64,000 bases of DNA from Prorocentrum cordatum (lineage: Eukaryota > Sar > Dinophyceae > Prorocentrales > Prorocentraceae). The notes under the pieces are model-generated. The model did no database searches. It had not been told where the DNA came from and was given only the letters and a program-made list of their open reading frames with translations. Below are positions 40,920-51,450 of the stretch, one piece after another. The stretch covers positions 130,251 to 194,250 of the forward strand of contig CAUYUJ010006546.1 of the NCBI GenBank assembly GCA_963575745.1, read 5' to 3'. The position numbers and the translations under genes are program-made. Position 1 is the first letter of the stretch; every line of letters starts with the position of its first letter.

Positions 40920-42413
40920 ATGCTCCAGCGGGCGCTTTGTGAGCTATCGGAGTCTTCTCTGGAGTTGCTGACAGACTTGGGACAGGAGGCGGACGTCTCA
41001 CAGCTTGGTGGCCCCATTGATGGGCCAGCGGACCTGCCAGTCAAAGGCGTCGCACTCACAGTGCGGCAGGGGGTCCGACTTGAGCGCAGGGGCGCATGGT
41101 GTCCGTGTGGCGGTCCAGAGTCCGTGCTAGTTGTGTGCCCCCCAGCAGGAGACGATGTCGGTGCCGACGAGTTGGCGCTACCAGCAGCGCAGGCGCTACC
41201 AGCAGCGCAGAGGAGGCTGCGCGGCAAGACGGCGCCGCCAGCGCCGCGTCCTGCGCAGGGCAGTGGCGCGGCCGCCGCAGCACCCGTCGCCGCTGCAGGG
41301 GGGGGTGGCGGAGGTTTTGTGCCGGATGCTGACGCCCAACAGTCCGCGCCGCCTGCGCCGCCGGTTGCATGTCGCAATCAGGAGGCCCGGCGACGGGCGG
41401 CCAAGGCATGGGCGAGGCACATCCGGAAGGACGAGATGGCCAAGATCAAAGCTGAGCACCCGGGCCAGAACAATGCTGACCGCGAGTGCATCCTGCGACG
41501 GCGGGCGCGCGCAACCGTGGCCACGTGGACGCCGGAGGAAGTGGGGGCGTGGGCGGCCCAGCAAAGCGGTCCAGCAGTGCGGGACCACGCCACGAATCTA
41601 TTCGTGCAGGGCCCCATTGCCGAAGTGGCCGCTGGGCCGGGCGAGGGCGTTGGGGCCGCCGCGGCAGCCGCGGTTGATGGGGCAGCCGTGGCCGAGGAAG
41701 CACCTGTGGAGGCGGCGCTTGTGGCTGAAGGAGGTCCTGCACATGATGCACGGGACGACGGCCCGGCCCCATCTGCCTCGGATTCGAGGACACGCATGCG
41801 CAGCATGCTCGCGCAGTCCCTTCGAACTGGCGCGCTGCGGCGCGGGTTGGAATCGCTGCAGCCGGGCGAGGGGTCGCCGGCGGCGCCGCCGCCAGGCCAC
41901 AGCGGACACCAGGCCGGGGATCGCCAGCATGGGCGAACCACTTTAATTTCTAGCGTTCCTGGGGGGGATGGGGAGAACTCTGGGTGCCAGGGTCGCCCAG
42001 CGGGGGGGGGGCTCGGGTTCCGGGGTCGCCCGGGAGGGTTCCGGGCGGCCATCTTCTGGGGGTGGCAACCCCGGCGCCTGTGCCGGGGGGGTGCCGGGGG
42101 GGGGGCGCCCCCGGAATCGCCGGGTGAACCCCATGGCCCACGGGGGCCTCTCTGGAGGGTTCCTGGATGCGCCCCCCCCGCGACAGGCGCCGGGCGCGCC
42201 GTGGAGCAAGATCACCGCCCGCCGCAGGCGCATGAAGCGCTTGTGGGAGGCGCTGGACGCCGCTGCTGGCTCGCAGGATCCCGAGGAGGCGGCGGCTGCT
42301 CTGGACGCCACTCTTACCCCACAGGTCAAGGAAGCTCTGCGCAGGAGGTGGGTGCGCCGACGCGCAGCAGCAGCAGTTTTTCGGCCTCTTCGGGCGTAAG
42401 ATGGCGCAGGTAG
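40920..42413 (+). CDS. Transposon-associated ORF of unknown function, probably frameshifted
   Basis: Same frame as the preceding ORF; first ATG at 40920. The credible part is roughly 40920-41950: LCELSESSLELLTDLGQEAD, an Ala/Gly/Pro linker, then a basic helical region (RRAAKAWARHIRKDEMAKIK, then RRRARATVATWTPEEVGAWA). Past about 42000 this frame becomes Gly/Pro/Arg noise, while the +1 frame (to 42399) reads SKITARRRRMKRLWEALDAA and VKEALRRRWVRRRAAAA, which is more protein-like. A frameshift in the G-run at 42002-42010 is likely. Ends just before the transposase frame; GTAAG at 42396-42400 could be a 5' splice site. No known domain; possibly a DNA-binding accessory protein. Confidence 0.4.
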   Translation: MLQRALCELSESSLELLTDLGQEADVSQLGGPIDGPADLPVKGVALTVRQGVRLERRGAWCPCGGPESVLVVCPPAGDDVGADELALPAAQALPAAQRRLRGKTAPPAPRPAQGSGAAAAAPVAAAGGGGGGFVPDADAQQSAPPAPPVACRNQEARRRAAKAWARHIRKDEMAKIKAEHPGQNNADRECILRRRARATVATWTPEEVGAWAAQQSGPAVRDHATNLFVQGPIAEVAAGPGEGVGAAAAAAVDGAAVAEEAPVEAALVAEGGPAHDARDDGPAPSASDSRTRMRSMLAQSLRTGALRRGLESLQPGEGSPAAPPPGHSGHQAGDRQHGRTTLISSVPGGDGENSGCQGRPAGGGLGFRGRPGGFRAAIFWGWQPRRLCRGGAGGGAPPESPGEPHGPRGPLWRVPGCAPPATGAGRAVEQDHRPPQAHEALVGGAGRRCWLAGSRGGGGCSGRHSYPTGQGSSAQEVGAPTRSSSSFSASSGVRWRR

Positions 42414-44334
42414 TCCTCGAGCAGTACAGTCACGTGCGGTTTCTCGTTCTCCTGCTGTGCTTTTGCGCCCGGTCTTCAGGCGCGGACAGAGGCGCTGCGA
42501 GTACTTGGCTTGGCGTCGGCATCCCACGGAGACCTTGGTCAGCAAGCGCTGGCGTCCGGGATGACAACCTTCCGAGCGCGAAGCACCGGTCGAGGGCCAA
42601 CGGCAGACGAGGCTTCCGAAAGTGGGCACCAGAGAATATGCGGAAATACTTATTGGACAACAGCGCCCCCACGTGCGACTACGCGACGCCGAAGAAGCGC
42701 CCCCTGTCGAGTGACCAGGCTGCGGAGTCCGAGCCTTGCGTAAAGCGTGCTCTCGCCAACAGCCGGCACCAGTTATGGCAAGAGGCCCCTTGCGACGTCG
42801 CTTGCTCCACCTTCTACCGGAATGCCAAGTTAGACAACCATGACGTTCGATGTGCGACGCGGCAGTTGGACATGTGCCTCAAATGCGTGACCTTCGATAG
42901 CGTCGTCGCCCCTGCCGTGAAGACTTGGGTCAGCAAGGCGCGGGGCGAGCTCGCGAGCCTCCTGCCGTCGTACTGGGACCGGTGGGGCGCCGAAGTTGCA
43001 GGCGCCGCGGTCGATGACGGGCACAAATTTGCAGTTAGCGCGAAGTGCATGGATGCGTTGCTTGCGCATCTGCTGGCAGAGCGGGATGGGCGCGGACCCG
43101 ATGCCCAGGTCCCACCAAAGCTTCATGGCCAGCTCCATGCAGTGGAGTCACGTCTGATCCATGAGCTCAAGACGAATTGGCCGCCAATCAAAGAAAAGGT
43201 TGGACTTGTGGATGTCTGCCGCAGTTTCGATCTGCACTTCACGCAGCGGGACGAATGCAAGGACGCCTACACGACCCACTGGGACAACCCAGAGCCCGAC
43301 ACTCTCTACGTGCACTGCGACTACAAAGAGCACGACCAGCTGCCCGTTGGGCCGCGAGAGATCGGCGAGTTCTTTGTTTACGCAGGCGGGGTGCAGGGAG
43401 TCACGGTACTCACGTTTGTGGCGTGGGCGCGGACCTGGGAGCGCTCTTATTTCACCTACGCCTCAGAGGTAAAAGAGCAGTCGTCGTTGTTCGCCATTTC
43501 GTGTCTGGAGGATGTCCTCAGGCGCGTGGGCTTGCCATCGTTCAAATCGGTCGTGTAGTGGGGTGACTGCGGCCCCGATTTCCGCTCGACGCGGTTCCTG
43601 GGCTATCTCCTGCACGACCTGCCGTCCCGGCACGCACATTTGGAGCTAGCGCGTGCCCATTTCTTCCCAGAGGGCCACGGCAAAGGGCCGTGCGATGGCC
43701 ACTTCGGCAAAATGCGATCTTGGAAGGAGCAGGAGGCCAAAGTGCGGGTCATCGCCGAGTGCAAGGACTACGTGGCAGTGATGAACAAGCGGGCGGCCCT
43801 GGCCAAGGCACAGAACGCACATTCGCCGGCGTGCGTCTTCATCGATTGGGAGCCTCCCCCGAAAGCCACGTTGCCCGAAGCAGTTTTCTGCTCCAACTCC
43901 CTCGGGCTAAAGCCATGGGCGTGCGTTCTACGTACCATTGGAGCTCCAAGCGGGTGCCCAACGTCCCCACGGTTCGACGCCACGGCTTCGTGAACGGGCC
44001 AGTGGTTTCCTCATGCGTCCCCACGTTGGCCCCCAAGGGCGCCGCAGACGCAGATGATGACGCTCCGGGGGCCGGGGCGTGGCAGTGATATTACAGGCTG
44101 AAAAAGCCAGAGGAATTGGAGGCCAAGCTAGGCTCGTGGCTGAGAGTTCTACGGGGGACCCGCCTTGCCGACAAGAATTTGAGCGGGCGCAGGGCGCCCT
44201 TCACCAAGCGGGTTGTAAAGCACAAGCGCCGCCACGCGTTCGATAGTTCCCGCCAGAAGAGAAAGCGCGCGACTAAGAAGTTGCGTCGCTTTGTGTCTTC
44301 CTCCTCTTCTTCCTCGTCCTCCTCTAGCTCTTAA
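42401..44334 (+). pseudogene. DDE-type transposase with one stop, one frameshift and one more stop
   Basis: Frame 42401-43555 (385 codons) holds RKWAPENMRKYLLDNSAPTC, CLKCVTFDSVV and the first acidic block YVHCDYKEHDQLPVGP (Asp about 307). TAG at 43556-43558 interrupts. Without a break in frame it continues WGDCGPDFRSTRF (second Asp) and FFPEGHGKGPCDGHFGKM (third acidic block). The SDGA-Q/HF-type and HGKGxxDG motifs are shared by a widespread eukaryotic transposase-like family known from memory. Near 43900 the sense moves to the +2 frame (AKAMGVRSTYHWSSKRV), TGA at 44086 interrupts again, and LKKPEELEAKLGSWLRVL continues into a basic, Ser-ending tail at 44331. A decayed transposon gene. Confidence 0.8.
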
Positions 44335-44339
44335 ATTTC

Positions 44340-44930
44340 TTAGCGGGCGTCTCTCTGCGGCACGAGCCGGGCGTCTTTCGCATGGGGTTGCGGAGCGACG
44401 TGGCCCGGCCGAGTGCCATCGCATGTGCATGCGCGCGAATGCACGCTTTTGCCTTCCTTCACCCGCGTCCCAGGGCCACCCCCGGGAGAGCACGGTCATC
44501 AAGACGCCACCGAAATAATAATCCAGGGACCTCGCTCGACCCCCCCCCCCTTCGTTCACCCTCTCCCCCCTCCTTCTTCCCTGCTGACTATGTGTAGTCG
44601 CCTCCTGTGCTAGTGCTCGCCATTTTGAGGCTGCCATCTGACGTTTTTTGGCACGCAGCCGACAAAAACAATGTGTTGTTTGTCGTTGGTGCGTTGCTTT
44701 TCCGTCACATTATCACGTGCTTCCTCCCTCCCCGTCTCCTCTCCCCCCCGCGGGACCATGAGCTGAGGAGGATCGCGTCCCATGGTGACATGGGGACAAC
44801 CATGGGGAGGCTTGTCCGGAGGTTGGCCGGTCCAGGCGGGTTGTCCTGATCCCCGCGGGGATGGCCGTTGTCCGGCGGAGGCGCAAATCACGCCATGTTG
44901 GATATCCGTTGCCCGATATCCGACGCTTCA
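44340..44930. other. Intergenic, no gene seen
   Basis: Region between the transposon tail and the 75-bp array; no supported ORF. Confidence 0.45.
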
Positions 44931-44938
44931 TTTGTTCT

Positions 44939-46375
44939 GAGGATGTCTCAGGCGAAGGCTTTCTTTTTGAGAACCAACGTCGCAACAGAGCTCCTACAAC
45001 ATCCCCTTTTTTGTCAGGATGTCTGAGGCGAAACGCTTGTCGAGGCCATATCGGAAAACCGGCACCCGATCTCCAGCATGGTATTTTGTCCGACGATGCC
45101 TCACGTGAAAGCTTTCTTTTTGAGAACCAACGTCGCGCAACAACTCCTCCAACATCCCCATATTGTGAGGATGTCTCAGGCGATGCGCTCCTCCACATCA
45201 TAATGGATATCCGACGCCCGATCTCTAAAATATGATTTTTTCAGGATGTCGCAGGCGAAAGTTTTGTCTTTGAGCACAGCGCAGTAAACCAATGCTTTCA
45301 ACATCCCCATATTGTGAGGATGTCTCAGGCGAAACGCTTCCCGACACCATGGTGGATATCCGACGCCCGATCTCCCACATTTCAAATTTCTGAGGATGTC
45401 TCAGGCGAAAGCTTCAATTTAGAGAACCAACGCCGTCAGACAATTCCCCCGACATCCCCTTATTATGAGGATGTCTCAGGCGACACGCTCCCCCACATCA
45501 TAATGGATATCCGACGCCCGATCTCCGACATCTGATTTCTCTGAGGATGTCTCAGGCGAAATCTTTCTTTCTGAGAACCAACGTCGCAACATAGATCTTA
45601 CACCATCCCCATTTTGTCAGGATGTCTCAGGCGAAACGTTTGTCGAGGCCATGTCGGATAACCGGCCTCCGAACTCCAGCATGGTATTTTTCCGACGATG
45701 CCTCAGGCGAAAGCTTTCTTTTTGAGAACCAACGTCGCGCAACAACTCCTCCAACATCCCTATATTGTGAGGATGTCTCATGCGATGCGCTCCTCCACAT
45801 CATAATGGATATCCGACGCCCGATCTCCAATATATCATGTTTCTGAGGATGTCTCAGGCGAAAGCTTTAATTTAAATAATCAGCGCGATAAGACAACTCC
45901 CCTGACATCCCCGTATTGTGAGGATGTCTCAGGCGATGCGCCCCTCCACACCATGTTGGATATCCGACGCCCGATCTTCAGCATCTCATGTTTCTGAGGA
46001 TATCTCAGGCGAAAGCTTCAATTTTGAGAACCAACGCCGTAATACAATTCATCAAGCGCCCCTATCTTTTGAGGATGTCTCAGGCGAAACGCTTCCCGAC
46101 ACCATGGTGGATATCCGACGCCCGATCTCCCACATTTCATGTTTCTGAGGATGTCTCAGGCGAAAGCTTCAATCTAAAGAACCAACACCGTAAGATAACT
46201 CCCGTAGCATCCCCTTATTGTGAGGATGTCTCAGGCGACACGCCATAAGACATTCCTCCCTCAAAACAAGTTTTGTTGAGGATGTCTCACGCGAAACGCT
46301 CCTCCACACCATGTTGGATGTCCGACGCCCGATCTCCGACATCTTATTTTTCTTAGGATGTCTCAGGCGAGAGCT
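44939..46375. repeat. 75/151-bp tandem array with GAGGATGTCTCAGGCG core
   Basis: About twenty cores, e.g. 44939, 45168, 45316, 45392, 45467, 45543, 45845, 45920, 46072, 46147, 46222, spaced 75-76 bp except near the right end. Two half-unit types alternate: one with AAGCTTTCTTTTTGAGAACC, one with ACCATGGTGGATATCCGACG then CCCGATCTCC. ACATCC precedes and GGATGT lies in the core, so each junction can form a 6-bp stem hairpin. Long ORFs exist because 151 bp cycles frames; not genes. Confidence 0.93.
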
Positions 46376-46499
46376 TGCTTTTTGAGAACCAGCGCCGTAA
46401 AGAACATCTTCAGTTTGTGGTCAGGATGGCCTTGCTGGGGTCGCCCCCGGTGCCGGGGGGAGATGGGGGTCAAGAGGCCGGTAACAGAACAAACGAGAA

Positions 46500-46663
46500 C
46501 CCGCCATATATATACAGATACATATGCATATTCATATAAAACCTATGTCAATCGCACAACCAATGATATGGATATAGGTAGTGGACGCGAGGCAACGCTA
46601 AACATGAACACAACAGATGCGACCCAGAGAGAGAGAGAGAGAAGGAGAAAAAAACAAACAAGC

Positions 46664-46695
<32 letters not shown>

Positions 46696-46870
46696 GAGAG
46701 AGAAAGGGTGAGACAGGGACCGAGAGAGAGAGAGAGAGGAACAGAGAGAGAGAGAGAGAAAAGACGGGGAACATAACGATATAGAGGGAGCGAGAGAGAG
46801 AGAGAGATGACTCGAGAGAGAACGAGATGGAGATAGAGAGATAACGAGACAGAGAGAGAGGAGGAGGGAG
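46500..46870. repeat. Short TA tract followed by (GA)n
   Basis: ATATATATACAGATAC at 46505, then GA runs 46628-46860. Preceded by GGTCGCCCCCGGTGCCGG (46439) and ACAAACGAGAACC (46489), matching the 38-kb array inverted. Confidence 0.9.
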
Positions 46871-46879
46871 GTGGCTGTG

Positions 46880-47570
46880 GCGGGAGCAGGCAGTGTGTCA
46901 GCTCGCTGCCCTTTTCATGTCTGACCCCCCTGCTCTCCATTCGACCTGGGTTGCCCGCGCGCCCTTCCTTTCAAAAAGGGGGGATGGGGGCATGCGGGGG
47001 CGCGGGGAGGGGCGAGGAGGACATGATGTATGGGGAGGGGTAGGGAGAGAGGCTGATTGGGGGGGGGGGGGGGGCTAGGCCGCGTCGTGATCTTGGGAGG
47101 CGCAGGCGGGGGCGGGGAACGTGGGCGGGGGAGGGAGGGGGGGGACTGAAGCGCCGAAGCCCTCGATCTCCTCTGGTTGCCCCCCCCTCCCGTGGTGGCA
47201 TCCTGCTCAAGATCCAGGGATCATTGCTCCATCGGGAACACGAGAACCCTTAACCCTAAAAACATTATGAAGGCGCGACCTCGTTGATGCCCCTGTCTTT
47301 GCATTTGGGATAACACACATTAGGTCGGCTTGGTTCGGTACATATGCAGGACAATCATTATATCCCTTCTGTTTTTGGCTCTCCGAACTGAGGTCCCCCC
47401 CCAAAGGGTTAGGGCTTCTCTGTTGGTTGTCCCTTGCTTCCCGTGGCCCAATTGCAGACCGCCGACGGCATGACTTCTTCATAACGTTGACTCTGGAGGT
47501 CTCGACCCACTCCCGGGACTGGGTCTTCATCCCGTCCCGAGGCCCGGGGAGCGCCCCTGGAGGCCCCAGA
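46880..47570. other. Gene-poor interval with G-runs
   Basis: G-rich 46975-47150 including a 13-G run near 47060; no gene. Confidence 0.45.
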
Positions 47571-47578
47571 TTTAGGCA

Positions 47579-47703
47579 GAACCTTCCGTCGTGTTCTCTT
47601 TTCTGAGGCTTCGAGGGGGTCTGGGATCCCTGGTGCCCGCAAAACCTCCCGTCGTCGTGCTTGTTTCATACCTCGAGGAGGTCTGGGACTCCTGGTGCCC
47701 GCC
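47579..47703. repeat. ~62-bp direct duplication
   Basis: Two units ending TCTGGGATCCCTGGTGCCCGC and TCTGGGACTCCTGGTGCCCGC. No gene. Confidence 0.8.
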
Positions 47704-47819
47704 ACTTACCAGTTTGAAGCATATCCCTATCCCTATGTTTGACATCACCTCACCTCGATGCCGATCTAAAGGATTCCCTCAGATTTTGAGGGCCTATCCC
47801 TAAGATTGTCCTCGCTTTT

Positions 47820-48069
47820 TGCTCGCACATCTTACGGATAAGGATACGTTTGAGGCTGGTTGGCCACGGCCGCTTCCCCAGAGGAGGGGCCTGGGCTCCC
47901 CGCGCGCGGCCCGGCCCCCGCCGCCGGCCCGCAGGAGAAGATCGACATGCTCGAGACGGCGGGCGCCCCCCGGGGGGGAGGCGGCGGCGGCAGGACGGCC
48001 ACCCGCAGGGAGAGCGCCTCCAGAGGGGTGGACTCGAGTCTCAAGCAGTCGCGAAGCGTCTTGGCTCGC
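47820..48069 (+). other. GC-rich segment, possible fragment of a paralogous gene end
   Basis: A frame ending ...SSLKQSRSVLARL at 48075 parallels ...RLKQWRSVLARL at 32820. Both stops lie inside the CTATAG element. Shared DNA starts near 48034; upstream similarity is only compositional. Confidence 0.35.
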
Positions 48070-48232
48070 CTATAGCCCTACCAGACCATGTTCCGAGAAC
48101 CTTTTTCTGTGGTTTCCACGAGATGTTCGTGTTATCACGTCGGGTTTGTGCTATCACATCATGTTCTGAGAACATTGTTCTTGTTCTTAGAACATTATGG
48201 GGTTCTAAGAACATGTCGTGGTGGGACTGTAG
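48070..48232. mobile_element. CTATAGCCCTACC MITE, copy 2
   Basis: CTATAGCCCTACCAGACC ... GTGGTGGGACTGTAG; interior has TGTTCTGAGAACAT, GTTCTTAGAACAT and GTTCTAAGAACAT palindromes. Copy 1 is 32815-32992. Confidence 0.82.
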
Positions 48233-48303
48233 TAATGCCGGGACGGTCGGTCCCTGCTCAGAGAAAGGCCACCCCCAGGGAGAGCGCCTCTGGAGGGGTG
48301 GAC

Positions 48304-48498
48304 TTAAGCCGGGTCTGACGATCTACAGAAGGTGCAACCATAGCTTGAAACATGGTCTGGGGACGATTTGGTGATTCTTGATTTGTGGCCACTTGGGAGT
48401 ATTGGTTGACTCTTTTATACATAAAAAACAATCAAAAACAAAACACAACAACAAAAACAAATCGTCCAAAATCTGCCAGCAGGGGGACATGCCCGACC
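48304..48498. mobile_element. MITE of the TTAAGTCGGG family, copy 2
   Basis: Diverged left end TTAAGCCGGGTCTGACGATC then TACAG; right end GCAGGGGGACATGCCCGACC. About 195 bp, no coding capacity. Confidence 0.7.
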
Positions 48499-48601
48499 GA
48501 AGGGTGGACGTCCGGGCCGTCGGTCGACACGGTGAGGTGCTGGGACCTCCGTCGGAGAAGGGACGCCATCGGCACAGATTTTTGTCAGGAGGGAAAAAAA
48601 C

Positions 48602-48734
48602 ACACACAGACACAATTAATCGTCGATTCCCCAGAAAATATGGGAAAATATGGGAAGTGGGGGGGAAGACAAACACCCAGAAAATATGGAAACATATGCG
48701 GAATGTTTTTATTTGTGTGTATTTATTTGTGTGT
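48602..48734. mobile_element. AT-rich MITE (ACACACAGACAC ends), copy 2
   Basis: 133 bp, homologous to 22649-22782, including CAATTAATCGTCGATTCC and GGGAAGTGGGGGGGA. Confidence 0.85.
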
Positions 48735-48923
48735 CCCAGGGCCCCTTCAGTCTTGGCTCCGCGTTGGGCCCCCCCCCCGGCGGCGCCTCCGGCGTCGCCC
48801 TCGGCGCGCTCCGCGCGCCAGGGGGGGGGGTCCAGCGCGGATCGGAGAAATCCGCGCGCAGCGCCACAAGTTTCTGTTTGTGGCGTTTCTTCTTCCAGTG
48901 CGACCTTCGGTAGCAGATCATTC

Positions 48924-49083
48924 GCCACCAACCGAACCACCCCAACCCAACCCGAAGGCTCCGATTTGCCCTCCATTTCCAGTTGGGGGGGGGTCGGGGA
49001 ACATAGAAAAACACATATGAAGCCTGTACCCCCCCAACCCGAAATTCGGGTCTTCGGGTTGGGTTGGGGTGGTCTGGTAGGTA
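48924..49083. mobile_element. CCACCCCAACCC MITE, copy 2
   Basis: Left CCACCAACCGAACCACCCCA, right inverse TGGGGTGGTCTGGTAGG; TIRs of about 30 bp; internal AACCCGAAATTCGGGTCTTC forms an extra hairpin. Confidence 0.88.
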
Positions 49084-49099
49084 GTCAATCATGGGAGCC

Positions 49100-49260
49100 T
49101 GGTGCACCCTTGTAATTCTGTCGACTAGCGTCGATTGGCGTCTGGGAGTCGATGAGAGAGCCCCGATGCAGCGTCGGTGATCGTAGATTCGCCTCGAGTA
49201 TATGCGTCGATTGGTGTTGATTTCGCGTCGATGAGCATCGATCCGCAACGGCCGACGAGA
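49100..49260. repeat. Degenerate GCGTCGATT repeats
   Basis: GTCGACTAGCGTCGATTGGC, GCGTCGATTGGTG, GCGTCGATGAGC-type units, loosely spaced. Confidence 0.6.
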
Positions 49261-49264
49261 TGGT

Positions 49265-49655
49265 ATGGGAGGCTCGGGTGACTTGCCACCGAGTCGGACC
49301 TGTCGCTCCCCAGTTGTTGGCCAGCTTGCTCACGCAGCGGCTGAAATTGTTCACCTCCACTCCGAATGGTAGCACCTGGCATGATTGGGTTCGGGGTGGA
49401 GATTTCGCCCTCCCGTAATTCGACCGCTCCGCGTATTCCGCCGACCAATATTGCATCGTCCTGGCGTCGTGTTGCTTGCGTGCTTTTTGTGGCGGTTTTC
49501 CTGGCTTGTCGTGTGATGCTCATGTCAGGGAGACGCAGTACCTCGCTGCACTGCGTGCAACACTCGAGGGATCGCGCCCTCGCCCACACCTCTCCAGAGG
49601 CCCAGAAGCACGAGAATGCAGCCCACAAGCCCCACGTGGACTCGGAGCATATTGT
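49265..49655. other. Intergenic, no gene seen
   Basis: Overlapping frames on both strands without recognisable domain. Confidence 0.4.
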
Positions 49656-49659
49656 GGGC

Positions 49660-49945
49660 CGCCTGCACGCTTCTGGAGGCATCGTCGGGACCTCCCAAGG
49701 AGTTTCCTGGGGCCCTCTGGGGGTCGTATCGGATCGGGTCGTAGGTGTCCTTGGTAGGCGACCCGAGGAGGGGAGGGCGAGGAGGGGGACGGGGAGGAGG
49801 AGGAGCAGGAGGAGGAGGAGGAGGAGGAGACCTCGGGATCATCTTGGGGGACGCCTGGACGCTCCTGGAGGCACCCTCGGGACCTCCCAAGGAGTTTCCA
49901 GGGGCCTTCTGGGGGTCGTATCGGCCCGGGCCGTGACACCTGCAG
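49660..49945. repeat. ~190-bp direct duplication around a GGA tract
   Basis: GGGACCTCCCAAGGAGTTTC and GGGGGTCGTATCGG occur at 49687-49735 and again at 49879-49925, separated by a GGA tract at 49768-49830. Confidence 0.8.
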
Positions 49946-49957
49946 GTGTCCTTGGGC

Positions 49958-50227
49958 AGCGGCGCCCTCGAGGGCGCGAAGTTATTCGCGCCTCGCGCAT
50001 CGCGGTCCTCGTTCCTCCTCGTCCTCCTTTTCTCCCTCCTCCTTCCTCCTCGTCCTCGTTCCTCCTTCTCCCTCGTCCTCGCTCCTCCTCGTCCTTGTTC
50101 CTCCTCGTCCTCCTCGTTCCTCCCCCTCCTCCTCGTCCTCCTCTTCTCCCTTTGGGGGGGCGGCGCGAAAGCGCGGAGTGATTCGCGTTTCGCGGAGCGC
50201 GAAACGCGAAGTTGGGAGCCCTAGCTT
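49958..50227. mobile_element. TIR element, GCGCGAAG family, copy 2
   Basis: GCGCCCTCGAGGGCGCGAAG left, GAAACGCGAAGTTGGGAGCC then CT right; centre expanded by TCCTCGTCC repeats. Confidence 0.8.
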
Positions 50228-51450
50228 TGGGAGACCTCGTGATCATCTTGAGGCCCCCTGCTGGAACCATCTTGGCTCAAGTCGGGCCTGTCCCTCTACA
50301 GGGGGAATCTTCAAAAATATGCAAAAAATCGTCACGGGACTATTTGTTGACCATTTCTGAATATGTTTGGGGTATGGCTTGACTATTTCCCCATATCTTA
50401 AGATGGGGTTCTTGTTATTACTTGGACGCCTCCTACTCCTCCTTCTCCCTCCTCTTCTCGTCCCCTCCTCTTCTCGTCTCCTCCTACTCGGACTCACTCA
50501 TACTCAGACTTACTCATGCTCAGACTTACTCACACACAGACTTACTCATACTGAGACCTACTCATACCCATACTTACTCATACCCAGACGCACACATACA
50601 CATACTTACTCAGACACAGACTTCTCCATATTCAGACTCATACCCAGCCGTACACCTACACAGACTCACTCATACACAGACTTACTCATTCTCAGACTTA
50701 CTCATACCCATACGTACTCATACACACATGTACTCATACCCAGACCTACTCATACTGAGACCTTCTCATAGTCTGACTTACTCAACACACATCAGATTTG
50801 GAGGATTTCTCAGGCGGGACGCAGGTTTCACCCCTGAAGGGAGCCGGCAGGGGTGTTTTCACCAGCCCGTGCGCGGCCGTTTTGTGGGGATGTCTCAGGC
50901 GGTTTGCTTGTTCCGATGCTTTACATCCTTCGCTTGGAGAGCAGATTGTGAGGATGTCTCAGGCGGGGCGCTGGTTTCAGCACCCATAAGGGGAGCGGCC
51001 AGGGGTGTTTGCACGGGCCCGTTCGCGGCCATTTTGTGGGGACGTCTCGGGCGGTTTGCCTGTTTCGATGCGCAGCATCTTTCGTTTGGAGAGCATATTG
51101 TGAGGTTGTCTCAGGCGGGGCGCTGGTTTCAGCACCCATAAGAGGAGCGGCCAGGGGTGTTTGCACGGGCCCGTTCGCGGCCATTTTGTGGGGACGTCTC
51201 AGGCGGTTTGCGTGTTTCGGTGCTCAACATCGTTCGCTTGGAGAGCAGATTGTGAGGATGTCTCAGGCGGGGCGCTGGTTTCAGCACCCCTAAGGGGAGT
51301 CGCCACGGGTGTTTTCACCAGCCCGTTCGCGGCCAGATTGTGGGGATGTCTCAGGCGGTTTGCCTGTTTCGGTGCTCAGCATCTTGTGCTTTCAGAACAG
51401 ATTGTGAGGATGTCTCAGGCGGGGCGCTGGTTTCAGCACGCCTAACGCGG

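Noticed and set aside
44939-46375. Possible tandem snoRNA or CRISPR array
   Set aside because: No consistent C/D boxes, and half-units are repeated along with the cores, whereas CRISPR spacers would be unique; the genome is eukaryotic.
44861-46711. Repeated MSQAK...SDARSP ORFs across the 75-bp array
   Set aside because: A 151-bp period cycles through frames; short ORFs restart in each unit and match only the repeat.
50263-50281. Spliced-leader-like ACCATCTTGGCTCAAG
   Set aside because: CCATCTTGG is common in the dispersed CCTCTTGG repeat, only 17/21 positions match, and the site is the edge of a TIR element with no ORF behind it.
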